64,000 bases of DNA, taken from NCBI GenBank assembly GCA_965153355.1, contig OZ231126.1, forward strand, positions 58,590,001-58,654,000, given 5' to 3'. The notes below the pieces were generated by a model. It searched no databases. It had not been told where the DNA came from and saw nothing but the letters and a program-made list of their open reading frames with translations. The position numbers and the translations under genes were made by a program. Source of the DNA: Flaccisagitta enflata (taxonomy: Eukaryota; Chaetognatha; Sagittoidea; Aphragmophora). Below, in pieces: positions 12,577 through 25,052 of the stretch (position 1 is its first letter; each line of letters begins with the position of its first letter).

Positions 12577-12614
<38 letters not shown>

Positions 12615-12617
12615 AAT

Positions 12618-13209
12618 AGTCGCAAAAGCGTTAGATGGTCAGCGGTACCCGTTGCCCCTTGGTGAGTGTATGTGGGTGTGCGGTGGTTAGAGGGGCAGCG
12701 GCCCCGAAGGGGCCGATGACCTATGCTGTTTTTATTTGAGCCTCAAGGCTGGAATGGGGCTCGAGGCTGGGATTTGAGCCTCGAGGCTGGGATTTGAGCC
12801 TTGTGGCTGGGATTTGAGCCTTGTGGCTGGGATTTGAGCCTCAAGGCTGGGATTTGGCCTCGAGGCTGGGATTGAGCCTCGAGGCTGGGGATTGAGCCTC
12901 GAGGCTGGGATTTGAGCCTTGGCAGGATATGAGCTTCAGGTTGGGATTTGAGCCTTGAGGCTAAGATTTGGGCCTCAAGATTAGGATTTGGGGCTCGAGG
13001 CTGGGATCTGAGCCTCAAGGCTGGGATTTGAGCTTCGAGGCTGGGATTTGAGCCTCAAGGCTGGGATTTGAGCCCTGAGGCTAGGATTTGGGTCTCGAGG
13101 GGGGGGGACGGAGAAGAAGAAGAAGGAGAAGATGGAGAAGGAGGAGAAGGAGAAATTTCCCCTGTGTGAAAGCATAGGTCATCGGCCCCTTCGGGGCCGC
13201 TGCCCAAAA
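12618..13209 (+). mobile_element. Family C element, well preserved
   Basis: It begins AGTCGCAAAAGCGTTAGATG with GTCAGCGGTACCCGTTGCCC, then GGGGCAGCGGCCCCGAAGGG with GCCGATGACCTATGCT. About 17 units of GGGATTTGAGCCTCGAGGCT type follow at 12740-13100, then a GGAGAAGAAGAAGAAGG tract. It ends with GTGTGAAAGCATAGGTCATC and GGCCCCTTCGGGGCCGCTGC. The CGGCCCC-GAA-GGGGCCG hairpin occurs at both ends in inverted orientation. Confidence 0.88.
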
Positions 13210-13358
13210 AGCGAGAGAGAAAGGGACTTAGCGATATTCACTCCGCCATATTCATATGAGCGAAAGTCAACCCATCTCGACCTTGACAAGTATATCGATC
13301 GTCGATCAAATTTGGTTAGCAGCTTCCCTTACCTTGGTACATTACCCATAGAGATTGA

Positions 13359-13500
13359 TTTTTAGTCGCATGCATGCGACTCAACAACCTGCGATGTCCA
13401 TCTCTCGGTAAGTCAATTCACATCAGAACCAAAAAAGGCGGCTCTCGCCGACCGGAAAAAAGTCGTAAATGAGACTTTTTTTTTCTGTATATGTTTTTTA
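13359..13500 (+). mobile_element. Family A head fragment next to a family D repeat head
   Basis: TTTTTAGTCGCATGCATGCG followed by AC is a perfect palindromic hairpin variant of the family A head. It is followed by CTCAACAACCTGCGATGTCC and then breaks off. At 13433 a different dispersed repeat begins: AAGGCGGCTCTCGCCGACCG followed by GAAAAAAGTCGTAAA. That repeat is also found at 58189 and, diverged, at 37480 and 60395. Confidence 0.6.
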
Positions 13501-13538
13501 TGTGTGCATTTCATAATATTTAGTTGACTGTTTATCTA

Positions 13539-14014
13539 TTTTAGTCACGTCCTCGCGACTCTACACCCCCCTTTGTCGGTCCATCGGTCGGTCTGTCCGT
13601 CTATCCATCCATCCGTCACACTTTATTTTTTTATAATATAAAATCAACTCTTAAGTCATTTTAAGTTATGTAAAATCATTAATAGTTATTTTAAGTCATT
13701 TTGGGTTATTTTGAGTTACTTTGAGTTATTTAAAGTCATTTTAAGTCATTTTTGGTCATTAGGTTTTTTAGTTATTTTAAGTTTTTAGTCGCGTGCTACG
13801 CGACTACACCTTGCTTTGTCGGTCCGTCGGATCTATGGGGTTTTTGTTTATACCGCTCCTGCCCAAATGTTCACTGACCTCAAATATGGCCCCTGCCCAC
13901 CCGCACGCGACTGGGGTAGCCATGTATCCGGCCTTGTTTTTAGTTATTTTAGGTCATTTTAAGTCATTCTAAGTTTGTAAGTCTCGCACGCAACTTATAG
14001 GTGTTGGCCTTGTT
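13539..14014 (+). mobile_element. Family A element (AGTCATT subfamily), interrupted by another copy
   Basis: The head is TTTTAGTCACGTCCTCGCGA followed by CT, then CTTTGTCGGTCC, CACACTTTATTTTTT and AAGTCATTTT units. After the inserted copy at 13782-13938 the AAGTCATTTT array resumes. It ends with TCTCGCACGCAACTTATAGG and TGTTGGCCTTGTT. Nesting shows at least two waves of insertion by the same family. Confidence 0.85.
13782..13938 (+). mobile_element. Family A element nested inside another family A element
   Basis: TTTTTAGTCGCGTGCTACGC followed by GACT, a short GTCGGTCCGTCGG core, CTGCCCACCCGCACGCGACT, and GTATCCGGCCTTGTT. Complete, and only about 157 bp. Confidence 0.9.
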
Positions 14015-14139
14015 GTTATTCCATCTGTCTCTCTGTGTCTCTTTTTCCTCTTGGTCTCATGTGTGTGTGTCTGTTTGTTTGTCTGTCCCTTTCTCTCTCT
14101 TTTTATCTCTCTCTTTCTCTTTCTATTTCTCTCTCTCTT

Positions 14140-14145
<6 letters not shown>

Positions 14146-14210
<65 letters not shown>
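14146..14210. repeat. (CT)n microsatellite
   Basis: About 32 CT units after a TTTCTCTCT-rich lead-in. It borders a family D repeat on the right. Confidence 0.95.
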
Positions 14211-14214
<4 letters not shown>

Positions 14215-14324
14215 CAGATTAAAATATCAAAGCTAGCGTCATAAAAGCTGGAGTCAATTTACAAAACATCTTTACTATTGTTACATAAGGCCGAAAATTG
14301 ATATCAATAAAAAATATCGAATTT

Positions 14325-14720
14325 GGCAAAAATGCAAAAAAATTAAAAAAGATTCCAAAATTCAGAACTCCAAAATTATTGATCGTAGAGACCTCTGGTT
14401 GGCGACATTGGAAAGAGAACAAGGCCGGATACACGGCAATCCAGTTACGGACAATTGGGCAGCTGCAGTAATGCAAATCCGCTCGCAATTTAGAAATGTG
14501 ACGAACCGACAGACCGACTGACACGGCAAGGTGTAGTCGCGTATCCGCAACTAAAAATTAGCTCTTTCTTTGCTGTGAATATAAAAAAATATATCATCTC
14601 ACCCGGAAAGCGGTTCAACTTCCTAAAATTGCCCCAAACCAAAAATAAAAAACTATTATTCCCCTATGTTTCAAAATGTCAAATTACGTAATTCGACTTT
14701 TTTCTAATTACTATTATTTT
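14325..14720 (+). repeat. Family D dispersed repeat, interrupted by a family A element
   Basis: The flanks 14325-14417 and 14558-14720 align with 59030-59270: GAGACCTCTGGTTGG, CATTTGAAAGA, AGCTCTTTCTT, TATCATC and AAATTACGTAATTCGAC. The 59-kb copy lacks the 140-bp insertion and so serves as the empty site. Confidence 0.8.
14418..14557 (-). mobile_element. Family A/B element with an empty-site paralogue
   Basis: It runs AACAAGGCCGGATACACGGC, CAGTTACGGACAATTGGGCA, a GACCGACAGACCGACTGAC core, and GTAGTCGCGTATCCGCAACT followed by AAAAA. Comparison with the uninterrupted family D copy at 59 kb places its ends at AACAAGG and CTAAAAA. No long target duplication is visible. Confidence 0.9.
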
Positions 14721-14724
14721 GTTT

Positions 14725-16450
14725 GTTTTTTGGTTTCACTGCCTCTGCCAAAATATTATCATTATAACAAGTGAATATAATAATATAGTTTTATAACACC
14801 CAACTTATAAAGAAAACATTTTTGTATCAATTTTTTTTAATTAGTTTAATTTTTTAAAAAACTTTTCATTTTTTTTTCATAATTTGCCAACCTTCATTAT
14901 CTCAAGTCTAAACAAGATCTACTGTATCTTTCGCAGGTTCCCCCCTCTACAAACCTCTGTAACTTCCCTTGTCGAAGTTGTACTAATGGCCATAATTGAT
15001 GGTCTTTGATGAGATACAGACAGATACACAGACAGACAGACAGACAGCACCTGCAACAACACCTTCGTAATGCAATTTACACCAACAAAAAGAAAAAGTC
15101 TATATTTATTGAAGTGTGAAATTGTATTAGATAACAAATATACGCCATGAGCGAGTATAAAAAACAGAGACGGTAGATAACTTGAGTAGTAATGCCGAAC
15201 TCAAACTCCTTAAAATCTGAACAGTAACTAGGTCTGCAACGGAAGAGGATCTAGGAGCGGGAACATCATAAAATCTGGACATCTAAAATCATGACAATTA
15301 AAAGAATAGAATCAAGTTTTACTTGTGGATACAGGGCTACCCCAGGGGCTCTATTTTTTTCATCCCGGTACCAGTTTCAAATGAAATGTCATGAATATAT
15401 TAAGAAAAGATGGATATACACGCTGTATCTTTCACATGAACACAGTTTTTTTTGGAGTGAGGCTCAGCGTTCTCATTCTTTTGTAAGATGTCGCCTAGAC
15501 TTGGAAACACTGGGGAAGATGAAATTACATAAATGACTGATACTTTGAATATTAACTGATAAAGCAACTAATCATCCAATATTTCTAGCTTGAAATTTGT
15601 ACAGATCATGAAGATTGAGGAAAAAAGACTAATAAACAAATAATAAAATAGTAAACAGAGGAAGCTCATCACTGAATGACTATTACACTGACGTTGCAGA
15701 ACAAGTTGGAGTTCCAATTAAGTTCCGGAAGGGGGGGGCAGGGGCATAAACGGAGAGCTTGCAAGACCAGATACATGTTGACCTACGTCGCATGCGGGTG
15801 GGCACAGGCACAGAGCTGAAACATGTAAATCGCCCATAAAAGGTTAAAAAGCAAACTGACCAACTAATGAATAAGTGGACTAAATTCTTACCAACCGACA
15901 TAGCGGATTATTTAGCCATGGTCACACGATTTCTTCCTTTTCCATGAAAAGACGATTTTGATGCAATAATTTGTCTTCTAATTAGTGGTTGTACACAAAT
16001 TTGTCCTGTCCAGAATGTCTCTTTCCATGCTCCATTCCTCACTTTACTCCTCCGGTCAAACTGTATGATTTCATCCGGCGGCGGCCATGGCGACAACGCT
16101 GCAGAGGCAGCGCCAGGGGCATGTCAAACAATGGATGAGCCGAGAGGAAGGCTGCTGCGCCCACTGGATAATTCCGTAGAAACGATGGGACCGATTGGGT
16201 GCATGAGTGTGGCAAGGTGGACAGTTAAAGATATGTCACACTGACTGTTCTTCTAAAACACAGCAGGAAGAGATCTTCAACCGCAATCGTCGCTGTCATC
16301 TCAATCGTCGCCATTGTAGAGTTGCAGAGGGCTCGCCCCAGGCACCGCTGTGTTCATCAACACGATCATCGACCTGTGAAAAAAGCATTTTTCATGAAAC
16401 TAATCCCCTAGATACAATTTTACGAAAATTTCAACGTAGTCTCTTTCTAC
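14725..16450. other. No gene supported
   Basis: AT-rich to mixed sequence with a short GACA run at 15025-15045. Several short frames at 15.3-16.4 kb have ordinary composition, but none has both splice signals and recognisable similarity. A weak terminal-exon candidate at 16328-16378 is discussed under rejected items. Confidence 0.4.
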
Positions 16451-16455
16451 TGATA

Positions 16456-16501
16456 CACACACACACACACACACACACACGACACACACACACACACACA
16501 C

Positions 16502-16532
<31 letters not shown>

Positions 16533-16534
16533 CA
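16456..16534. repeat. Interrupted (CA)n microsatellite
   Basis: CA repeats broken by GA at 16481 and CC at about 16500 and 16508. Confidence 0.93.
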
Positions 16535-16602
16535 AAGACCAACATATTTGAGTGTGTCAATTTGCAGAAGTACCATTTGAACTTGTTATAGTCGTATTCT
16601 AT

Positions 16603-16799
16603 TTTTTAGTTGCGGACACGCAACTCTATAAGAGGCTTTGTCCGTTGGTCGGTCGGTCGGCCGGTCGGTCGGTCGGTCGGTCCGTGGACACGAGTCGAAG
16701 TGAGAAAATGAGCGTTTTTGAACATTTTTAGTTGCGGAGAGTTGTATTTCTGCCCCTGCCCATCCGTCCGCAACTGATGGCCTTGTATCCGGCCTTGTT
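16603..16799 (+). mobile_element. Family B element
   Basis: It has TTTTTAGTTGCGGACACGCA followed by ACTCTATAAGAGGCTTTGTC, a GGTCGGTC core, and CATCCGTCCGCAACTGATGG followed by CCTTGTATCCGGCCTTGTT. A second TTTTTAGTTGCGGAGAG inside at 16726 suggests an internal duplication of the head. Confidence 0.87.
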
Positions 16800-18128
16800 T
16801 TTATATAATTAATAATGAAAATACATATACTTTCAGTGACTGTATTTAATTATATCAAAATTAATTTTTATGTTTTCTTTAAAAAAATCTTTTAATTTTG
16901 TAAATTTAACAAGCCCAAAAGGGCAACTGTCATATGTCTCTGGAAATGACAAAATGTTAAAAAATATTTAAAGATATGAAAAGATGTTAAAAAATGTTAA
17001 TTTTAGAAAAAATAAAAAAATATTAAAAATAAAAAAATATTTTAAAAAGTCAGAAAATATTAAAATATGTTAAAAAATGTTGAAAAAGTTAAAAAAAAAT
17101 TAAAATGCTAAAAATGTCAAAAAATTTGAAAAAATGTTAAAAAATGCTAAAAAATGTTGAAAAATGTTAAAAATATTTTATATAAAGTGAAAATCCAAAA
17201 TAACAGTCTTGAAGGGACTGAGAATTTTGGTTGTTAAACATGACAGTTGTTAAATTAAATTACTAATTTTTGGTATTTTTTTATGCAAATAATAAAAGTA
17301 AAATCACATAGGTATAATTGATGCATAATCAATGAATTGCAGTGGTTACTGGATGGGAATTTGTGCAATTAGTAACAGAGTAACAGATTTACAGATATAG
17401 CCTCTGATAGGCCTCCTTTGATATATCCATCAAACATTTTTACATATGAAATATTTGACCTTTTTAGTCATTCAAAAAAAATTACAATAGTCAGAAATCG
17501 ATTTTTATTCAAATGATTTTGAACACAAATAACAACAGAGGTTCATTTCTTTTATACTATATACATATTGTTCTAATGATTAAAAAGTTGGCTGAATAAT
17601 GATTACTAAAATTATCATAAATTTAATCAAATCATATACTGATGTATTTAGATCAAGAAAATTCAATATTATAAAAGCCTTTAAATTTTGGGATCTAGGT
17701 ATTACGGTCGCTAAATCAGAAATGCTGTTAAATCAGGTGCCAATAAGGCAGTAGTCCACTGTAGGAATAAAATTTGATAAAAAGTAGGATATTAATGTTA
17801 AATCTTTTCTCTTCCTATTTAATATTAATGATTTGATAAAAAAAAACTATTTCATATTGACACACCCAACTAACACATTGACATGACCTCAGAAAATAGC
17901 AATTTTGAGTTACCTAGTTGAACCAATCCATTAAGGAAATTACAAGTGGTTCGTTGGGGGTCTTGAGGGCCAATGATGATGTTCCTCGTTGCATGATGAA
18001 GCGAGATTGACGTCTACGAGGTCCTTTGGATTCAAAGAAATATTTACAAATTAGCAAGTTACGGGTAATTTACCATTCATACATAAAGCCTCTTTCTCCT
18101 GAAAGCTGGATTTATCATCTAGGTTCAC
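16800..18128. other. AT-rich DNA; family F-like head at 16909 and (TGTTAAAAAA)n-like stretch
   Basis: AACAAGCCCAAAAGGGCAAC at 16909 resembles the start of the family F/G elements (AACAAGCCC, a short hairpin, then GGGCAAC). The following 16960-17200 is a degenerate ATGTTAAAAA low-complexity tract. No exons seen. Confidence 0.4.
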
Positions 18129-18560
18129 TTTTTAGTCGCGTGATATACCCTGCTATGTCGGTCCGTCGGTCGGTTGGTCAGTTGGTCGGTCCCCTTTATG
18201 GACAGCGGCCCCAAAGGGCCGATGTCCTGTAGAAGACAGGGGGGAATTTCCAGACATCCTTCCGTCCTTCCGTACGTCCCCCCAAGTTGCCTTAAATTAA
18301 CCTCCCAGTCCTCAATTTAGCTCTCCAGGCCTGAAAACTAACCTATACCTATTCAACCAACCTGCCACCTCCTGTAACCTACCCCCCCCCCCCCGCCCAA
18401 ACACAGCTTTTCCACGAGACTCGCCCCTAACCTAAGGTCCTATCTCAACCCTACACCTAATCACAATGACTGCTATCCAAAGAAACGCACAAGCGTGACC
18501 CTAACCTTTGCTTGAAATTTGACTTCGGGCGCGGCGTTCGTACCGGGCTAGGGGAACGTG
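18129..18560 (+). mobile_element. Truncated family A head fused to a family C2 segment
   Basis: TTTTTAGTCGCGTGATATAC, then a GTCGGTCCGTCGG core to about 18190. This changes abruptly to GGACAGCGGCCCCAAAGGGC, CGATGTCCTGTAGAAGACAG and CATCCTTCCGTCC, which is the family C2 start also seen at 61735. It continues into CTCCAGGCCTGAAA-like units. The join indicates insertion or recombination between the two families. Confidence 0.65.
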
Positions 18561-19390
18561 AAACGTGGCCGTGGATCGGAACAGCTCTTCATATCTCAGT
18601 AACTCTCCGCATTAAATGAGAAACGTGTTAGACCCCGCAACGTAGTAAGGGTTAACGTATGATTACATTCCAACTTCGTCAAAATGATGAATTTTAATGT
18701 CCAATCAATCAAGGTTACGTAACGTGATCTTCCTGGGAAGCGTGACTCAGGTTTGGTTCGTTATCTTCGCGGCTTCGAACAGCTGATAGCTCGGTCGCCA
18801 AATGTAGTGGGGGCCAAGTATCTAAAGGAACCCCAAAAAGTATCCAGAAAGTATCTAGGATTTTTTCGCTAGTATCTAGATTAGTATCTAGATAACGTCT
18901 TATTAAAGAAATCAATATGAATAATGATATTTGTGGAAAAAAACATTTGGGTGATATGAATAAGCTGATCAATGTAGAAGATGCTGCAACTCTTGAGCTC
19001 ATAACTCTTTAAATCAACAATGCCAAGAGGATTTGAGAAAAGATTGCCATAGAAAACTTATGAAGTCAAGTTGGCTTGTAACAGCAGGGATTATCTTGCA
19101 CGTCATAGTTTTATAGCCATATGATTATTTTGCTTATAACCCCTAATCTCTTCATCTCTCAATGAAAAAGTACAGGAAGTATTTTGGCCAGCATTGCCTT
19201 TATTTTATAACAAAAAGTAAGGTAGGCAGCGCCCATAAGTAAAATTAATCAAATAGCAAAAAAAAAATGACACACCTTGATGTACAAAGCCAATCCCTAC
19301 AGTAACCACCTGATTTGGTACAATTAGAACTGAAAGTATAACTAGGAAGATTAAAAGAATAGAGATATTTTGTAATGGCTAATTTTCATT

Positions 19391-19712
19391 GACAAGGCCT
19401 TATACACTCCCCCCAGTTGTAGACAGGTGGGCTAAGGCAGTATCTAACAAGGCCGGTTACACAGCTACCCCAGTCGCGTGTGGGTGGGTAGGAGCAGTGA
19501 AACAAGAGCAAAAAGCTTAAAAACACCAAAAAAATAAAAAGGGGACCGACCAACCAACCAACTGATGGATGAACAAACAATTCAGGGTGGAGTTGCATAG
19601 CACGCAACTAAAAAACTGCTCACATTTTTAAAAAGTTTGCAACAAATAAATAGATGGACAGACAGACAGACCAATATAGCAAGTTCTAGAGTAGTGTGTC
19701 CGACACTAAAAA
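19391..19712 (-). mobile_element. Family A element (outer copy), interrupted, inside the hAT-like element
   Basis: CAAGGCCTTATACACTCCCC, CAGTTGTAGACAGGTGGG, then the inserted copy at 19446-19614, then GACAGACAGACAGACC, AGTTCTAGAGTAGTGTGTCC and GACACTAAAAA. It resembles the copy at 57955-58101, which supplies the uninterrupted arrangement. Confidence 0.7.
19446..19614 (-). mobile_element. Family A element (inner copy)
   Basis: AACAAGGCCGGTTACACAGC, CCCAGTCGCGTGTGGGTGGG, a GACCGACCAACCAACC core, and GTTGCATAGCACGCAACTAA followed by AAA. Its 3' hairpin is GTTGCATAGCACGCAAC while the distal copy is still GTCGCGTGT, so this copy has drifted from perfect pairing. Confidence 0.85.
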
Positions 19713-19861
19713 CATTGTTTATGATGCTATGAGAAATCTGGGGCCTCTTTAGGAGGGAAGGCTTTGAAGGCTATGAAGGCTATGAAGGCTATGAAGGCTG
19801 TGAAGGCTTAATGAAAACTATGTAGGCAAATACTTTCTAGGATACAGTTATTTTATGTCAT

Positions 19862-20065
19862 TCATAATTTAGTAAAAGCATCTTGAATTGATTCAAAAAC
19901 AATATTGGATGCTTGGCCGGTAAGCAGGGGCAAAGGCAATTTGGCCAAATTTAGATCATCCAAAAAATCAAGCAACTGACTCAAAAACATATGAACATTT
20001 ATATCAGGTACCATATGCTTAACCAAGATAAAAAAATCATTTTCTTTGTTCAGATTTATGTCCAT
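19862..20065 (-). CDS. Short minus-strand frame inside the hAT-like element (unknown)
   Basis: A 67-codon frame preceded on the minus strand by an acceptor-like CTACTTTTTTTAG and ending in a stop. It could be a terminal exon of a decayed transposon gene or of a captured host fragment. The composition is ordinary (no low complexity), with the stretches VPDINVHMFLSQLLDFLDD and LLTGQASNIVFESIQDAFTK. I do not recognise a domain and assign no function. Confidence 0.25.
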   Translation of the reverse strand: MDINLNKENDFFILVKHMVPDINVHMFLSQLLDFLDDLNLAKLPLPLLTGQASNIVFESIQDAFTKL

Positions 20066-20737
20066 TACCTAAAAAAAGTAGTTGAGCCTGTTTAAAAAAA
20101 ACATTTTAAAACCACTATTTCAAGTATCCAGATTTGAACTGGAGTATCTAAATTTTTCTCTCAAAAGTATCCAGATTAGTAGCCAGGATCCAGATGCTTT
20201 TTCAGGTATCTAGGCACCCCTAAAAAGTATCCAGATCTGGATTCTAAGTATCCAGTTTGGCGACCGAGGCTGATAGCTTGAGTATATTCACGATTTTTTG
20301 TCAAGATTTTCTCTTAGATGGTCAGCAGGTAATCTGTTACGGTCGGTCAAGATTAGATTCAAGCTATGAAAATGTTAAGTAGATCGTGACGCCAAGTACA
20401 AACTGAAACAAATGAACGGGTAGATAAGGAATTTCAGGTGTTTTTTTTGTTACATTTTTTAGGAATCTTTTTTGATACATTGTTTTTGATAACTAAAGTA
20501 GTTCTTTTAAAAAGACTATCTTGCCGGTGAAGCGAGAACGGAAACCATGACCTCAGCCTTAGCTCCCTCTGTGTCAAATTTCAGCCCAGTGAATGCATCA
20601 TTTCTATCAATTTTGGTAATTTTGCCAGTTCGTTTGATTATGTGAGAGGTGTTAGTCAATTCAAACCTGGGCGTGAGCGTGACACCGCAGATCTTGAAGT
20701 GTTTTACTCACGTACTACGTTTTCCTTTTTATTTCAG

Positions 20738-20811
20738 GATATCGATGTCGAGTTGGCAACACTGACGCAGAAGGCCGCATGATTATGTTGGATCTTCTGT
20801 GTCACGCCAAA
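20738..20811 (+). CDS. M17 leucyl aminopeptidase family, exon with NTDAEGR signature
   Basis: The exon sits between an acceptor (CCTTTTTATTTCAG) and a donor (GTGAGT). With the last base of the unseen previous exon it reads (G)YRCRVGNTDAEGRMIMLD, then LLCHAK. NTDAEGR is the cytosol aminopeptidase signature of peptidase family M17; its Asp and Glu bind the two active-site zinc ions and its Arg is catalytic. The DLLCHAK continuation fits the animal branch of putative aminopeptidases like nematode W07G4.4 rather than classical LAP3. Phase 1 in, phase 0 out, matching the next exon. Upstream exons with the other metal ligands (the K-x-Y/F-D-T-G-G region) were not found in the window. Confidence 0.9.
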
Positions 20812-23000
<2,189 letters not shown>

Positions 23001-23124
23001 GAAAAAGCGCTGACGGCAAAGAACCCACATTTGTTCACCATCGCTACTCTAACTTATCACGCGCTAAGAGCCGTCGGCCCGGACTACACCATCGTCATGG
23101 ATAATGCCACCGCAAGAACCAAAA
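23001..23124 (+). CDS. M17 leucyl aminopeptidase family, middle exon
   Basis: Follows TTTCTTTGCCTTAG and ends before GTAAGA. It reads EKALTAKNPHLFTIATLTYH, then ALRAVGPDYTIVMDNATART and K. The stretch NPHLFTIATLT-H and MDN-x-AR is the conserved segment after the NTDAEGR strand in M17 proteins (the ATLTG helix region). Family members usually have Gly where this protein has Tyr (ATLTY). Phase 0 in, phase 1 out. The (GA)40 microsatellite begins only 8-9 bases after the donor. Identification of the family is firm; peptidase activity is inferred. Confidence 0.92.
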
Positions 23125-23130
23125 GTAAGA

Positions 23131-23287
<157 letters not shown>

Positions 23288-23489
23288 GCAGTTTTCAAAA
23301 AATGTAACTCTACCAGTGGACCATCTAACTATAACTAACCATTTCACTAATCTGAGCATACCCTCCATTCTCGTGTTCTCCCCCCACCCTCAACCTCAAC
23401 CTGCTACTACCTCTCTTTTGAACTATGACTTTCTCCACTATGACTTTCCACTTCATATCGGCTTTCGTCTTAATGTCCTCTCACCATTA

Positions 23490-23716
<227 letters not shown>

Positions 23717-23762
23717 TTTTCCGCTATGACACTTCGACGTCACATTGACGCAAAAATAAAAG

Positions 23763-23864
23763 ACTGCGCCATTGGGATTCAGCAAAGTGGCCACGTGACT
23801 GCGGACCCCTTCGAGATATCTTCTCTGAGACGAGAGGATTTCCGTTTTAATCGTGGAAAATCTG
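23763..23864 (+). CDS. M17 leucyl aminopeptidase family, third exon
   Basis: Joined in phase to the previous exon it reads (N)CAIGIQQSGHVTADPFEIS, then SLRREDFRFNRGKS, ending before GTTAGT. The S-x-RREDF-x-F-x-xGKS segment is typical of the W07G4.4-like aminopeptidases, which continue with a Glu; the exon leaves one base (G) for that codon. The acceptor is ATAAAAG, with no pyrimidine tract directly before it; the nearest is the long (CT)n ending at 23711. Another AG at 23782 would put the reading out of phase. Later exons were not recognised. Confidence 0.87.
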
Positions 23865-23923
23865 GTTAGTACATAGATTAGTGGCATAGATTTTGTAACT
23901 CGGATAAGAAATTCTTCTTGATT

Positions 23924-23967
23924 CTTTTCTTTCTTTCTTTCTTTCTTTTTTTCTTTTTTTCTTTTTT

Positions 23968-24047
<80 letters not shown>

Positions 24048-24059
24048 TGTCTCTTTCTC

Positions 24060-24127
<68 letters not shown>

Positions 24128-24130
24128 TTT

Positions 24131-24222
<92 letters not shown>

Positions 24223-24264
24223 TCCCTGACTTTCGTCTTGATGGTCTTTCTTTCTTTCTTTTTT

Positions 24265-24355
<91 letters not shown>

Positions 24356-24390
24356 ATCTTTCTTTCTTACTTTCTTTCCCAGACTTTCGT
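23924..24390. repeat. (TTTC)n microsatellite with a duplicated GACTTTCGTC-TGATGGTC segment
   Basis: TTTC repeats interrupted at 24223 and 24378 by nearly the same string (CTGACTTTCGTCTTGATGGT and AGACTTTCGTCCTGATGGTC). This shows an array-plus-spacer duplication about 155 bp apart. The right flank ends with a family B tail (GGCCGTGTATCCGGCCTTGT, 24466-24486). Confidence 0.95.
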
Positions 24391-24489
24391 CCTGATGGTC
24401 TATCTTTCTTTTTTTCATCATTTCGATTTTATTTCATTTTGGCACTGTTCTTTTGACTACGGATTGGCCGTGTATCCGGCCTTGTTAAT

Positions 24490-24996
24490 CTTCCTCGTGG
24501 CTTGTGCTTCAATGTGGGTCCAATTCAAAAGATATCGATTGCACGGAGTCGCGAAACGCTAGTCACGCCATCTACATCAGAATGTACATACTCTCTCGAA
24601 CGTTATGATAACTGTCTGTATCAGTCTGAGTTACTAAAACAAGGTTAAAGATTGTCGATGTCGGGACACATACATTGCGTTGAAAAAGTAGTGCAGTTAG
24701 TTGTGTCCTCTGAACCATGATGTCGAATTCTTTCGCCATTACAACTAAGGATTAAGGAATAAGAACACTATGAAGTATCAAGCCTACATTTTCTTTAAAG
24801 ATATATATGATAACTGTGTTGTAGTTGCTTCTAAAGCTTGCTTTCGCTTCAAATCTACGTCAGCTGTGAATCATTCTTACTTTTGATAATGGGCCAAAGT
24901 GACATACAATTACCGAGATCAAACGGTTTTTTACCTTAAGTCATTTCAATCACCATAAGCTGGCCAGCTGGAATTATGATTAGCCATGATGATGAT

Positions 24997-25052
<56 letters not shown>

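Larger units (their letters stand above)
18782..20276. mobile_element. hAT-like element, 1479 bp, with 8-bp target duplication
   Basis: Perfect 13-bp terminal inverted repeats CTCGGTCGCCAAA lie at 18790 and 20256-20268. They are flanked directly by GCTGATAG at 18782-18789 and 20269-20276. An 8-bp duplication is characteristic of hAT transposases. Both subterminal regions are packed with GTATCCAGAT/GTATCTAGAT motifs, as expected for transposase-binding sites. Inside are a 67-codon minus-strand frame and two nested family A elements. No transposase domain could be recognised, so it is probably non-autonomous. Confidence 0.85.

Noticed and set aside
16328-16378. Possible terminal exon after TTGCAG reading GLAPGTAVFINTIIDL then a stop (+), in a region with moderately normal composition on both strands
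   Set aside because: No similarity I can name, no upstream exon in phase, and the minus strand offers an equally good acceptor and frame. Not enough to call.
23773-23783. Alternative acceptor ATTCAG for the third aminopeptidase exon
   Set aside because: It would join in the wrong phase to the previous exon, while the AG at 23761-23762 keeps the conserved reading.
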